64,000 bases of DNA from Ewingella sp963519305 (GCA_963519305.1 CAUQMS010000013.1:1-64000); one strand, 5' to 3'; positions 7,632-17,465 are shown, numbered from the stretch's first letter. Translations and numbers: made by a program. Notes: generated by a model from the letters alone, not told the origin.

Positions 7632-10600
7632 TTATAATCCTTTATTTTCTCTGGCTTCTCTTTTCTCTGCCAGCGTCAAATGATGATCATTGATCCTGTC
7701 ACCCAGATTCCCACCGTATTGCAAACCAAGTTCATACCACGGTGCGGATTCGACATCGGTACCACGGTCTTTCTTCCAATGGATATTAGGCTGCGTACGA
7801 AGTACCCCCGCACCTTTTTTACCAACATCTTTTGCAAACATAAATGGGCGAATATTTAACCGAACTCCATCGTTGATGTCTGGGTTCCAACCAATAGGTT
7901 GTTTTTCAATTGGCTTCCAGCGCACAAATATATCAAGCCCTTTTTCACCTTCAAGAATAGCTTCTAATTGTACTTTTAGATTCTCAGCTGCAGTTAAGCG
8001 AATATCTGCCCCATCGTTAACCTCGGCCACACCTCGTTTTTGAATACTAATCCAGTCATCTAAATAGATATAAATCAAACGCTCAAGGCCTTTGTAGTCC
8101 AACTTATGGTAATTGACTAAGGCAGAGAATCCATCTTTAAGGCCATCCCATATGTGCCAAATGAATGGACGATGTTGGTACAGCTTACAGTGCTGTTCAA
8201 AGAATTTATCACGCAACCAGCTATTCCAATCTTTAGCTTTGACTGATTTCAGAAGATTATCTTCTACAGAACTGTTCCAGGCATCACCATAGGCTTTGTA
8301 TAAAATATCTGCTAATCGTTTCGCAGCTGTTTTCTCACCACGCACGGCAGGTATGCAGACAATACCATCTTCATCGACCAAACCATCAAAATCAGCGTTT
8401 TTCTCCATCACTTGGCGCATTTCTGCAGCAAGTTCCATTTCAGAGTCCTGCTCTGCAGGCCACTGATAGTCTAACAATCGTGCAATGGCTATTTGCAGTA
8501 CAGTGTCATCTTCGCGCAATTTACCGATTTCAGTGCTTTTAGCGTCTTCACGCCAAATAACAGATTCGCAAGGGTGACCATGGAAAAGCCATTGAGTTGG
8601 ATCATTTGAAAATGGTTCAGGAATCCATGAACCATTTTCAGTAAATAAAAATGGAACCTTTAAGAAAGTAGCATTTGTAATGGACTTTTTGGAGTCAATT
8701 TTTCTGAGCTCAGTTTCAAATTCATCAGAAGTTAAGTATGACCAAAAGTGTCCTAATTTAAAATTATCCAAAGGCACTATAGGAGCAACATTACTGTCAT
8801 ATAGGTCACCAGAATATATTGTACACGACAAACTACCCATTTGACTTATTGCAACGCCTTTTGACCCGAGAGCCTTATTCCCTTTTCTCGGTCGTATCAT
8901 GCCTTCGCCTTCCGTTGACCAATTGACGACATCAGAACGCCCACCATAAATCACATCTGTTGAAACAGTCGATTGAAAAAATCTCCAATCTGGATCATGG
9001 TTATTTACTTCCCAAAAACTACGACGCCAATATGCGTCATCGCCTGTTTTTATTCCTTGAAAAGCTGATGCAATACTTTCTAATATTGCGGAATTTTTAA
9101 TTGAGTTATCAAAAATTATTCTTGCCTGAGGGTTTTTTAGCTGAATTAATTGATTTAATGCAATAAAATCTGAATTTTTTATAGAGATTTTCTTTTCATC
9201 AATAGAATCTAATTTAAATAAATCTAAAGAAGATATTTTTCCACATCCACTTTCAGATCGACTAAAAATTGTCATACAAACGGATGCACCCTGCGCCTGC
9301 TTGTTTTCAAAGGAATTATCGCCTAATCTGATAATCATATGTAATTTCTGATTTGTTAAAACGTACCGCCTGAAACTTTCGCTTCTTTTGAGCGTTAACC
9401 AAGATTCAGGAAAAACAAATAAACCACTTCCATTATCTTTTAGTAAGGTTGAAGATCTTAAATACATAGCATTTGCTAATTCATTTTTTGCTATTGTAAA
9501 ATTTCTCTCTAGATAATTTTTTAGAATATCATTTTGTTTTCTATCACCAAGATATGGAGGGTTAGTTAAGACTACATCATATTTATTCGATAGTAATTGG
9601 GCAGATTTTGCTAAGCCTTGAGCTACGATTTTTGCTTCGTCAGTTGCTTCAGTGTTCTTTATCAGTAAATTTTGCAATAATTCCCAAGGTTGAGTTTTCT
9701 CTTTTTTTAAATGGTTATTAGTAACTATTAAACTTCCCAAAGTTGGTGAGTTTTTAAAAGTATGCTTCATCCAAACAATGGCCTCAGTAAGAGTTTCATT
9801 TTCTTTATCTAGATTTTTCCACTCTTTTTGCGATTCCGTAATTGACATACCAGAACAAGCTAGTTGCAGTTCAGGTAATACACGGAAGCCACCAGCATTG
9901 GGATAACGCCAAGCTTCCAGCGCTAAGGCAAAAACTGCAAGTTCAATGCATCGCTTATCCAATTCTAAGCCATGAATGTTGTCTCGTAGTACAGTATCAA
10001 TAGCTTCTTTCGCTGATAAATCTTCAAGCCGTATACGCATCGGTACTAACATCAAGAATACAGCGACCAGGAAGTGACCTGAGCCACAGCAAGGATCAAG
10101 GATTTTTAGTCCGCTAAGGTGCTCTGGCCATTTATCAAAACTACCCGCTGCAGGCTGCCACTGTTCACTTTCTTCATTTTTGACAAAACGTAGATACTCT
10201 AGCGTTATATCTGAAATAGATGCTTTATCCCGTAGTTCTTGCTCATTATTGGCGCGAATATAATCATCTTGTGTCAAACGTTTATTAGCCCACCAGGCAC
10301 CTAATGAATTATCGAGCAAGAAGCTAACCATATATGGTTCGGTAAACAGTTGCGTTACTGGGCTTAGTTCTTTTGCACCAATTTTTACGCCGGAGTCATT
10401 GACCTGCTTTTTCTTTTTGTTTTGCCAGAATTGATAACACCAACCCAAACTGTCTTGTGCTTGATATGTATCAGGGTCAAGCTCTGAAATCAGATTTTCC
10501 AATTCATTGATATGATTGATAGATAGCTTAACTACAAATACTGGCGAGTCCGCTCGGAAGATCTGTGGCAACATTTTTTGCGCTAAACGGCCAGCCAACT

Positions 10601-10988
10601 CCCAACCATCTTTACAGTCTGATTCTTCTTCCGCCAGTTCAAAACACTCATCAAGCGTAACTGGTGTGTATTCGTCATACATTAATAAATTGTTTTGCTC
10701 TAAGTAGCGCGCAAACAGCATTCGGTGCCAATGCTCATAGGCCATCTCATTGGCTAAACGTTCGATTTCTTGCTTACCATCAGTGAGCTTATCTCCCAAC
10801 TGACGGGCATGGGCGCGTAAGGTATTACGTAGTACGCGCTGTTCGTCATTGAGGTAGCCAGGTGCCTGACTATCGGCAACCCCTAAACGTTGTAAAGCTT
10901 CATTTACCGCAATTTCAACGATATCACGTGCTTTAACGACCGTATCTTCCAGTTTTTTACGCAGTATTTTATCGAGTGGATATCTCAT
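7632..10988 (-). CDS. pglX: BREX-1 adenine-specific DNA methyltransferase PglX
   Basis: PglX methylates a non-palindromic host sequence at adenine N6 and marks self DNA in BREX. The 1118-residue protein has motif I DPCCGSGHF (residues 298-306), a motif II-like GLELD (340-344) and the catalytic NPPY (476-479). The N-terminal and C-terminal parts are typical of the family, and the length is close to the usual 1200 residues. The central part (about 8640-9860) is clearly more AT-rich than the rest of the gene. It covers the region after motif I and includes the likely target-recognition domain, so it may have been exchanged by recombination. The gene follows brxC after a 69-nt gap holding a GC-rich hairpin, and is followed at once by the DUF262 gene. 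Confidence 0.9.
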   Translation of the reverse strand: MRYPLDKILRKKLEDTVVKARDIVEIAVNEALQRLGVADSQAPGYLNDEQRVLRNTLRAHARQLGDKLTDGKQEIERLANEMAYEHWHRMLFARYLEQNNLLMYDEYTPVTLDECFELAEEESDCKDGWELAGRLAQKMLPQIFRADSPVFVVKLSINHINELENLISELDPDTYQAQDSLGWCYQFWQNKKKKQVNDSGVKIGAKELSPVTQLFTEPYMVSFLLDNSLGAWWANKRLTQDDYIRANNEQELRDKASISDITLEYLRFVKNEESEQWQPAAGSFDKWPEHLSGLKILDPCCGSGHFLVAVFLMLVPMRIRLEDLSAKEAIDTVLRDNIHGLELDKRCIELAVFALALEAWRYPNAGGFRVLPELQLACSGMSITESQKEWKNLDKENETLTEAIVWMKHTFKNSPTLGSLIVTNNHLKKEKTQPWELLQNLLIKNTEATDEAKIVAQGLAKSAQLLSNKYDVVLTNPPYLGDRKQNDILKNYLERNFTIAKNELANAMYLRSSTLLKDNGSGLFVFPESWLTLKRSESFRRYVLTNQKLHMIIRLGDNSFENKQAQGASVCMTIFSRSESGCGKISSLDLFKLDSIDEKKISIKNSDFIALNQLIQLKNPQARIIFDNSIKNSAILESIASAFQGIKTGDDAYWRRSFWEVNNHDPDWRFFQSTVSTDVIYGGRSDVVNWSTEGEGMIRPRKGNKALGSKGVAISQMGSLSCTIYSGDLYDSNVAPIVPLDNFKLGHFWSYLTSDEFETELRKIDSKKSITNATFLKVPFLFTENGSWIPEPFSNDPTQWLFHGHPCESVIWREDAKSTEIGKLREDDTVLQIAIARLLDYQWPAEQDSEMELAAEMRQVMEKNADFDGLVDEDGIVCIPAVRGEKTAAKRLADILYKAYGDAWNSSVEDNLLKSVKAKDWNSWLRDKFFEQHCKLYQHRPFIWHIWDGLKDGFSALVNYHKLDYKGLERLIYIYLDDWISIQKRGVAEVNDGADIRLTAAENLKVQLEAILEGEKGLDIFVRWKPIEKQPIGWNPDINDGVRLNIRPFMFAKDVGKKGAGVLRTQPNIHWKKDRGTDVESAPWYELGLQYGGNLGDRINDHHLTLAEKREARENKGL

Positions 10989-11018
10989 AGGATCTTCTTA
11001 AATCTGGGTAAACTGAAA

Positions 11019-11034
11019 CCCGCCGCGTGGCGGG
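11019..11034 (-). terminator. Intra-operon hairpin between brxC and pglX
   Basis: On the minus strand CCCGCC-ACGC-GGCGGG forms a perfect six-pair GC stem followed by TTTCAGTTT. It resembles a weak intrinsic terminator or an RNA-processing hairpin that could lower expression of pglX and later genes relative to brxABC. No experimental support; read from the sequence only. Confidence 0.45.
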
Positions 11035-11057
11035 CTGTGTTTATTTGGTAGACAATC

Positions 11058-14000
11058 TTAGCTTGGAACAACTGGACCAGTTTCTAACTGAGCCCGTAAC
11101 TCTTGTTCAACATAAGATAACCAGTCTTGCAACTCTTGCTCAGACTTGATAATTGGCTTGTTCAACCTTGCATATTTTATTTTCGGCTGCAGTTCACTAA
11201 TGGCATCTTTTAATACCTGATTAAAAATACTTGGTAACCCAGCTGTTTTATCGTTCCAGCGCGCAAAGCTAATGTCATCCAACGAACTCAAAACAGAATC
11301 AAGGTCACTGATATCAATCCCTGGCACCGTATCAAGGTGACGTTTTTGCAAGAAGGCATCACGTTTAGCTTCATCAAGTAGTTGCCAATTTTCGTCCTCA
11401 AGCAGTTCCACCATGCAGTTGCGATATTCTTGCTCATATTGCTCGCGATGGCTGGTAAGCGCATCACGTAACACATTAGTCGCTTTTTTTAGTAGGGGCT
11501 CGACGGGACATGGTTCATCTAATAAACTACGATTGGTCAAAATAGCTTCTTTTTCCTCTACGAGCTCCTTGTGAACCGCAAGATCAGAACAGTAATTCAT
11601 TACTAAATTTAACTTCTGCCAACGTTTCATACGTAAGTTAACTTTATGAACTTGCTCTTTCCAAGTTTCAAAATCGTTTTTCAGCTGTTCTTGATTTTCG
11701 AAAGTTTTTTGCAATTGATCGTTACCGGAATACATTTCCAGTTCAGTTAGAAGTGCGGTACTCGGTGCCATAGGTAAAGGTGCTGAGCCACCAGCTTCGT
11801 TTGCCACGTTCTTCGCCTTGATAATGGCTAACGGTAATTTAGCCGCTTCTTCGCCAGCGTTGCATGCTTGTTCTAATAGCGTGGAAACCACTCCACGAAC
11901 TTTGATTAATTGCATTTTAGAAAGCGTAACTGTTTCAGGGCGGAATTTGGTTTGGGTTAATGAGCTGCGATCGAGGCTTTTGGCATCAATAGCACGCTCT
12001 TGAATATCAGAGGCTTTTAATACACCGGCCGCTAGCATGGCATATAACGCACCGTCAACAACATCGTTGCCCCAGCCATAAGGCGCATCTTTAAATTTAT
12101 CACGGATTTCTTTACCGGTTTTCATCGCACCGACAAAACGGTATATCTCTGCAGTGACAGGCTGTTTATCTGCCTCACCACTGTATCCGACTTTTTCTAA
12201 CGCGTTTGGATCAGCTAAGCGGCTAGCCAGATCGTAAACTTTGGCCCAACCACGATCATCTGCCATTTTGAATTTGTTGTACAAACGTTGGCAGGCAATT
12301 TCTCCAGCACTTTGAATTTGATCCGCAAGAGAATCACCTTCAACTTCTTGACCACCTGCTAAACGAACCTGAATTGAGCTAAATATTTCTTTTAGTAAAC
12401 TACTTTTGGTCTTTTCGGCACTTTGCAAGCGAGTCTCCATCGCTTGTTTGGCATCCTTACCCGCTTCAGTGGTTGCACTACCACGAACTTCAAGGGTATT
12501 TTCAGCGGCTTTTAAACTGACAATTGCCAGTTGTAATTCAGTGCGGTGGTTCGTAGGTACGTAAATATAAATGGTTGCACTATCTGGGTCAGAACCCCGC
12601 GATAAATCATTAAATTGCTTTTCGGTTTGGTCAGGTGCCCAAGCACAAATGCGCTTGTCCGCATCTGCAGGTAACTCGGATTCAAAGTAGACGGTGATCG
12701 GTCTCGGTTCGGCAACACTTCCTTGAGCAATGCGCGCTTGTGCTACTTGTTTACGAACATAGCTTTGAATTTCTTTGGTGCGGTATGCCTCTAAGGTTTG
12801 TGGATTACCTCGTAAATCATTTTCTTGGCGGCGTAACTCGTCATACCATGCCTGACTTTCTATAGTTTGTAAGCTGAATTCACGTCCGTTTTCGGTTTCA
12901 CGGGACATGATCAGATGATCGTTCTCCAATGCTTGTAGCATCTTCGGTACCAACGGGCGCAGATGGTGTTTACCGTGATTCAGATCTTCAAGAAGCAAAT
13001 CAGCTAAAGTATCGACTGTCGGATAAATGCCATATTCCATTTCTGCAGGCAGTTTGCTAATTAAGAGAATCAGTGCCAGTAATCGACCTTGCAATTGCTC
13101 ATCATCATTGCCGCCGTGTTTACGACTAATAGTTTCATAGATATCTTTAGAAATAACGCCAGTTTGAAGCAAGTTAGTAGAAATTTGGTCATAAAGAAAA
13201 TCAGCAGGAACTACATAACCTAGCTCCTTTTCTGCCGTCATTTTTAATGCCTCGTGAACCACACGTAATTGGTTACGGAGCTGAGAACCCGAACCGGTTC
13301 GATCCAAAGCGGGTAAAATTCGTTCCCAAAAACGGCGGCGAACTGGGAGCAGTGGATAATCAGGCACTATCCACTTTTCATCGTCTCGATGATGTTCAAT
13401 AGTACTCCCACGCAAGTGGCGAGAGATCTCACCTAAGTTATCATCAACAATGGTTTGTACTGCTGGTTTTGCAGACTCTTTCTTTTGCAGAATCACTTTA
13501 CGGATAACTTTATCTACATCCGTATCTTCCAACTGAACCGGAACCTGGAATCGCCCCATCAAGCGTTGCAAGTTAGTCATCCCGGTCAAGGCACTCTGTC
13601 CCGTTGCGACAAATAGAACTTTGGATTTTAAAGCACTCGCCCCACTGCAGGTTTCCACCACTTCTTGAACATCAAAAGCTCTTTGGACGTTGTCACCAAT
13701 GTATTGCTGAACTTCATCGAGAACGACTAATGTTAACGGTAATTCTCCATCTTTCGTAATGGCATCCACAATTGCTGAAACCATTTCGTCATTAGTGACA
13801 TCATCGACAATCTTGTATTGCGCACGAAGCATTTCTCGGACTTCTTTGATATCAGAGCCGATACCTGGAATTGCCTGTAATACAGCATCATGCAAAATGG
13901 GCGAAACATGCAGGTTTTTCAGTTCCTTTGTCCACGCATCGACACCTTCTTTAGCTTTAGACTTAGCTTCGACAAAATCTTTGACCTGCTCAAGTACGCC

Positions 14001-14531
14001 TTCGGACTTTAACCACATGACAAAGCGGGCTAAGTGATATTGTTCTGGTAGCGCTGCTGATTTGAAAATAATACCCAACAAAGCTAAGCGAACTTTATCA
14101 GCGGCCCCTGCACCCAATGTGCCTGAAGCGGCATATAGTCCACCATTCGCTGCTGCAATAGAGGACAATTTAATCAGCTGTCTTGAAATGTTTTCAGGTA
14201 AATCGGCAATCGAACGAGCATCAGAACCGTTATTGAGTTTTTGATTGGTCCATAACGTACGTAACATTTTTGCCAAATGAGATTTACCTGAACCAAAAAA
14301 TCCACTGATCCACACACCTGGCTGTTCGTTATTAGTCTCAAATGCAGAAAGGTAGTTACTCAGAATCTTATCTAAGCCTTTTTCGTAAGCGCCATCACAG
14401 ACGAAGGTGCGAAGTTCATATTCCAACGTATCCAAAGCCCCTTCGGATACATCATCTTTAACTTGGGCCACCCCGTTGTTTGCAAGTCGGTTGCTAACGG
14501 GATCATTGACGAAAATTTCACGATTTAGCAT
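11058..14531 (-). CDS. brxC: BREX ATPase BrxC
   Basis: BrxC (PglY family) is the large ATPase of BREX. The 1157-residue protein has Walker A GFFGSGKS (residues 77-84) and Walker B TLVVLDEV (267-274). The N-terminal sequence, MLNREIFVNDP followed by ISGFFGSGKSHLAKML, is highly characteristic. Length agrees with the usual 1200 residues. It starts 9 nt after brxB in the brxA-brxB-brxC-pglX order of type 1 BREX. BrxC is thought to act with PglX and PglZ in recognising or inhibiting incoming phage DNA; its exact mechanism is not settled. Confidence 0.93.
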   Translation of the reverse strand: MLNREIFVNDPVSNRLANNGVAQVKDDVSEGALDTLEYELRTFVCDGAYEKGLDKILSNYLSAFETNNEQPGVWISGFFGSGKSHLAKMLRTLWTNQKLNNGSDARSIADLPENISRQLIKLSSIAAANGGLYAASGTLGAGAADKVRLALLGIIFKSAALPEQYHLARFVMWLKSEGVLEQVKDFVEAKSKAKEGVDAWTKELKNLHVSPILHDAVLQAIPGIGSDIKEVREMLRAQYKIVDDVTNDEMVSAIVDAITKDGELPLTLVVLDEVQQYIGDNVQRAFDVQEVVETCSGASALKSKVLFVATGQSALTGMTNLQRLMGRFQVPVQLEDTDVDKVIRKVILQKKESAKPAVQTIVDDNLGEISRHLRGSTIEHHRDDEKWIVPDYPLLPVRRRFWERILPALDRTGSGSQLRNQLRVVHEALKMTAEKELGYVVPADFLYDQISTNLLQTGVISKDIYETISRKHGGNDDEQLQGRLLALILLISKLPAEMEYGIYPTVDTLADLLLEDLNHGKHHLRPLVPKMLQALENDHLIMSRETENGREFSLQTIESQAWYDELRRQENDLRGNPQTLEAYRTKEIQSYVRKQVAQARIAQGSVAEPRPITVYFESELPADADKRICAWAPDQTEKQFNDLSRGSDPDSATIYIYVPTNHRTELQLAIVSLKAAENTLEVRGSATTEAGKDAKQAMETRLQSAEKTKSSLLKEIFSSIQVRLAGGQEVEGDSLADQIQSAGEIACQRLYNKFKMADDRGWAKVYDLASRLADPNALEKVGYSGEADKQPVTAEIYRFVGAMKTGKEIRDKFKDAPYGWGNDVVDGALYAMLAAGVLKASDIQERAIDAKSLDRSSLTQTKFRPETVTLSKMQLIKVRGVVSTLLEQACNAGEEAAKLPLAIIKAKNVANEAGGSAPLPMAPSTALLTELEMYSGNDQLQKTFENQEQLKNDFETWKEQVHKVNLRMKRWQKLNLVMNYCSDLAVHKELVEEKEAILTNRSLLDEPCPVEPLLKKATNVLRDALTSHREQYEQEYRNCMVELLEDENWQLLDEAKRDAFLQKRHLDTVPGIDISDLDSVLSSLDDISFARWNDKTAGLPSIFNQVLKDAISELQPKIKYARLNKPIIKSEQELQDWLSYVEQELRAQLETGPVVPS

Positions 14532-14540
14532 AGCTATTCC

Positions 14541-15086
14541 TTAAGACGTCGCAGAAATGGCCGTGGCGTGATATCCCCAGCCGTCCTTTGCATCTAATAA
14601 TTGATAATTATTGTTTTGAACTTCACCTGGGAAAAAGACAACTAGTCTGCCTGTCACTTTTTCCGCTAATGCCTCAACGACACCAGAAACAGAAGCAAAA
14701 CCAAATAACGTTCCACATCCCAATAGAGCAATCACACCATCCGCAGTTTGCGATGCTTCTACTTGAGTAATAAGCGTTTCAACCAACTCTTCCGCAAAAT
14801 CGCCATATAGGCCTTTCAAGTACTCCGGATCTTCAAAGTAAGTTTCTTTATAGTCTTGCTCAGCCATCCATTGTTCAAAACTATGGGTTAGATCGAGTAA
14901 TTCGCACGGATGACTATGCTTTATGCAAGTTTGCTCAAACTCTTCTACACGGGCACGCAGCTTTAACTCGTCTTGTTTGTTGTAAACCAAAAAAATAGTA
15001 CGCTCATCCGAAGACACCGCCGCTGGCCATGGAATGCTGATATGACTTTCGAAACTGGAGAGCAATTTAGATATTCTGTCCGACAT
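14541..15086 (-). CDS. brxB: BREX protein BrxB (DUF1788)
   Basis: This is a 181-residue DUF1788 protein. The C-terminal signature VVFFPGEVQNNNYQLLDAKDGWGYHA is diagnostic for the family and is preceded by GVIALLGCGTLFGF. BrxB is a small conserved component of type 1 BREX, required for defence, without known catalytic activity. It starts 2 nt after the brxA stop codon and ends 9 nt before brxC, so the three genes are certainly co-transcribed. Confidence 0.92.
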   Translation of the reverse strand: MSDRISKLLSSFESHISIPWPAAVSSDERTIFLVYNKQDELKLRARVEEFEQTCIKHSHPCELLDLTHSFEQWMAEQDYKETYFEDPEYLKGLYGDFAEELVETLITQVEASQTADGVIALLGCGTLFGFASVSGVVEALAEKVTGRLVVFFPGEVQNNNYQLLDAKDGWGYHATAISATS

Positions 15087-15088
15087 GC

Positions 15089-15850
15089 TTAGACCTCTGG
15101 TAGCGAAATATGAGGAAAGGTAACTTCAACGATCTCACTGGCCTGTTTAAAGTTAATCATCCCTCGTAATGAAGCACGATGGGCTAATTCAAATAATCTT
15201 TCTTTATCTTGAGACAACATGCGGCACCACAAGCTATCAAATAAACGCTGTCCACTCAGGCCATAGCAATGACCAAGAAACAGGGCATAGGCAACATTCA
15301 CATAGCTAACATTAGGTCTCTCTCGATATTTTTTTGCTCTACCTGATAGATATCCAGCCTGTGCCCAAGTACCATTGATGTTCTGAGAGAATGATTTAAG
15401 AGAAGCAGCGCTAAAGCGTTCTGGATCGTCTGCAGCTAAAAAGGCCTCCATACGCTCCCTTGATAAATGTTCACCAGGTTCTAGATTTAGTACGACCTCT
15501 GTTGATGCTCTCAGTAAAGGATCCCGAGCTACGGACAGCTGCAAAGCAAGAATCGCTTGTGCACTTTCGCTCAACTCCCACCATGCTCTTAATACTTTAA
15601 AAAGTAGGATGTGTGTATCAAGACCATAGAGATCCACAAGATGACGAAATGTTAACCTCCGCGACTTTTCTGTCGGCTTATGCAGAATATTAAAGTTAAC
15701 AATATCATCTTCATACTCAGCTTTGCTGGCGCTTTCATCACGAGAAAAGAGCAATATTTTAAGCTCCTCTATCATCATGCTACGTGCTGAATGAGCACCA
15801 TTTTTTCCAAATCTGAATCCTAAATCGGCTAATTTTTGTTCACTTCTCAT
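15089..15850 (-). CDS. brxA: BREX protein BrxA (DUF1819)
   Basis: This 253-residue protein matches DUF1819. The segment ILHKPTEKSRRLTFRHLVDLYGLD (split here as KPTEKSRRLTF and HLVDLYGLD) and the C-terminal FKQASEIVEVTF are family-like. BrxA is the first gene of type 1 BREX operons and has been described as a small helical DNA-binding protein. The ATG at 15848-15850 is preceded on the minus strand by an AGGA ribosome binding site ten bases upstream and a consensus -10 box. Together these mark the start of the operon. Confidence 0.9.
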   Translation of the reverse strand: MRSEQKLADLGFRFGKNGAHSARSMMIEELKILLFSRDESASKAEYEDDIVNFNILHKPTEKSRRLTFRHLVDLYGLDTHILLFKVLRAWWELSESAQAILALQLSVARDPLLRASTEVVLNLEPGEHLSRERMEAFLAADDPERFSAASLKSFSQNINGTWAQAGYLSGRAKKYRERPNVSYVNVAYALFLGHCYGLSGQRLFDSLWCRMLSQDKERLFELAHRASLRGMINFKQASEIVEVTFPHISLPEV

Positions 15851-15863
15851 TGTTCTTTTCCTG

Positions 15864-15890
15864 ATAGCCGTAGGCTATATGGGCATTATA
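15864..15890 (-). promoter_or_regulatory. brxA promoter -10 box with downstream operator-like palindrome
   Basis: On the minus strand a perfect TATAAT lies at 15885-15890, 35 bases before the brxA ATG. No good -35 hexamer is visible at the expected spacing. Between the -10 box and the ribosome binding site is the perfect inverted repeat ATAGCC-GTA-GGCTAT (15864-15878). Its position over the likely transcription start and early leader suits a repressor operator or an RNA hairpin. BREX promoters elsewhere are repressed by BrxR at inverted repeats, but no brxR gene is adjacent here. Confidence 0.55.
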
Positions 15891-16205
15891 AACCCTAAAA
15901 AGAGTAGTACTTCCTTTTGATGCAAATTAATATCTAGTCGCATCCAGTTGATTAAGTTACAGAAAGATAGAATCTGCTCTCGATTTTCATCATTGTGCCA
16001 ATCGCGGATACACAGCGTACCCGCAACTCAGCAGTCATGCGAAATCAGCAGCAGTTAATCAGTGTTGGTGACCCCCAACACCACTGCACTATCTCTCTGC
16101 AGCCATTCAAAGAATGCGCATAGTTGTATCTTTCATCCTTCCTATCCTCAACTACATTTGCAAGATAGACCTTGTAAGGAACCAGAATATTCCAAAAAGG
16201 GGGAG
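15891..16205. other. Gene-free gap between brxA promoter and integrase
   Basis: I see no open frame with coding character here. The only clear structure is a hairpin, GTGTTGG-TGACCC-CCAACAC (16062-16068 and 16075-16081), without a T-tract. It is about 125 nt past the integrase stop on the minus strand and could be a weak end of the integrase transcript. The upstream promoter parts of brxA must lie in the first 100 bases. Confidence 0.5.
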
Positions 16206-17465
16206 TTAGTTAGCTGCTAGTCTTCCAAAATCAAACGGACTAACCCCCTTCTCCCTATTCGCATCGAGAAAATCAGCCCACCACTGCAGCATTAGCCTGC
16301 GCTCATCCAGATGCTCCGCTTTGTGTATGTAAGACGCACGCACAGAGTTACGCTCCTGATGGCTCATCTGCCGTTCTACCGCATCCTTTGACCAAATCCC
16401 TGACTCAATCAATGAACTACATGCCATGGTTCTGAAACCATGACCACAGACTTCAACTTTCGTGTCATAGCCCATCACCCGGAGTGCATTGTTCACCGTA
16501 TTTTCACTCATCGGTTTACGCGGGTCATGATCGCCAACGAAAATTAAATCGCGATTACCATTTAGCCGTTTTATTTTCTCAAGGACTGCAAGTGCCTGCC
16601 GGGATAAGGGGACCAGGTGCGGCGTTCGCATCTTAGATCCACGGTGAGAATGCTTAACCCCTTCCAATGGTTCGCGATCTGCCGGTATCGTCCACATTGC
16701 TGTCTCGAAGTCGATCTCTGACCAACGGGCGAAACGCAGTTCGCTGGAACGGATAAAGGTAAGCAACGTTATTTCTATAGCTAAACGAGTGAGCGGTCTA
16801 CCGGTGTATGTGTCAATACGATGAAGGAGCTCAGGAGTTCGGCTAAGTTCTAAAGCGGGACGATGTTGCCTTTTTGCTGTAGCGACAGCTCCTGCCATTT
16901 CCTGCGCGGGATTGTAATCGGTCAAACCGCTTTGTACGGCGTAGCGCATGATTGCTGTCGTGCGCTGCTGTAGGCGCGAAGCCACTTCAAGACGACCTGA
17001 CTTCTCTACCGCTTTGATAGGTGCCAGCAAATCTCGAGTCTTGAGTTCAGTGATATTGTGCTTACCAATGGCCGGGAAAAGAAAGTCTTCCAGGGTTTTC
17101 AAAACACGATTGCTGTGATCTTTTGACCACTTCTTATTAGTCGCATGCCATTCTCTGGCAACCACTTCGAAAGTGAAGACTTCTTTAGCCAACTCTTCTT
17201 TTACTGCACGTTTTTGTTCGCGGGGGTCAATGCCTGCAGCAACCAGTTTTCTGGCAGCTTCTCTTTTATGTCTGGCATCAGCAAGGGATGTCTCAGGGTA
17301 AACGCCAAAGGCCATCAGGTGTTGCTTGCCGCCAAAGCGAAAGCGGAAACGCCAGTATTTGGAGCCGTTAGGGTGTATCAGCAAAAACATGCCGTCGCCA
17401 TCGACGAGCGAGTATTCCTTTGCTTCTGGTTTTGCCGAACGCACCTTGGTATCAGTCAGGGCCAT
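16206..17465 (-). CDS. int: P4-type tyrosine integrase of the island
   Basis: This 419-residue site-specific recombinase catalyses integration and excision of the island. The N-terminus (MALTDTKVRSAKPEAKEY, then DGDGMFL) is the DUF4102 arm-binding domain of P4/CP4-57 integrases. The catalytic domain shows the first Arg in FIRSSELRFARW, the HGFR box, and a C-terminal MSHQERNSVRASY holding the nucleophilic Tyr. It is read toward BREX, away from the tRNA-Leu gene, and its start is 199 bases from the tRNA 3' end. This is the classic layout of an island inserted by its own integrase. Composition looks closer to the core genome than the BREX genes. It appears intact. Confidence 0.93.
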   Translation of the reverse strand: MALTDTKVRSAKPEAKEYSLVDGDGMFLLIHPNGSKYWRFRFRFGGKQHLMAFGVYPETSLADARHKREAARKLVAAGIDPREQKRAVKEELAKEVFTFEVVAREWHATNKKWSKDHSNRVLKTLEDFLFPAIGKHNITELKTRDLLAPIKAVEKSGRLEVASRLQQRTTAIMRYAVQSGLTDYNPAQEMAGAVATAKRQHRPALELSRTPELLHRIDTYTGRPLTRLAIEITLLTFIRSSELRFARWSEIDFETAMWTIPADREPLEGVKHSHRGSKMRTPHLVPLSRQALAVLEKIKRLNGNRDLIFVGDHDPRKPMSENTVNNALRVMGYDTKVEVCGHGFRTMACSSLIESGIWSKDAVERQMSHQERNSVRASYIHKAEHLDERRLMLQWWADFLDANREKGVSPFDFGRLAAN

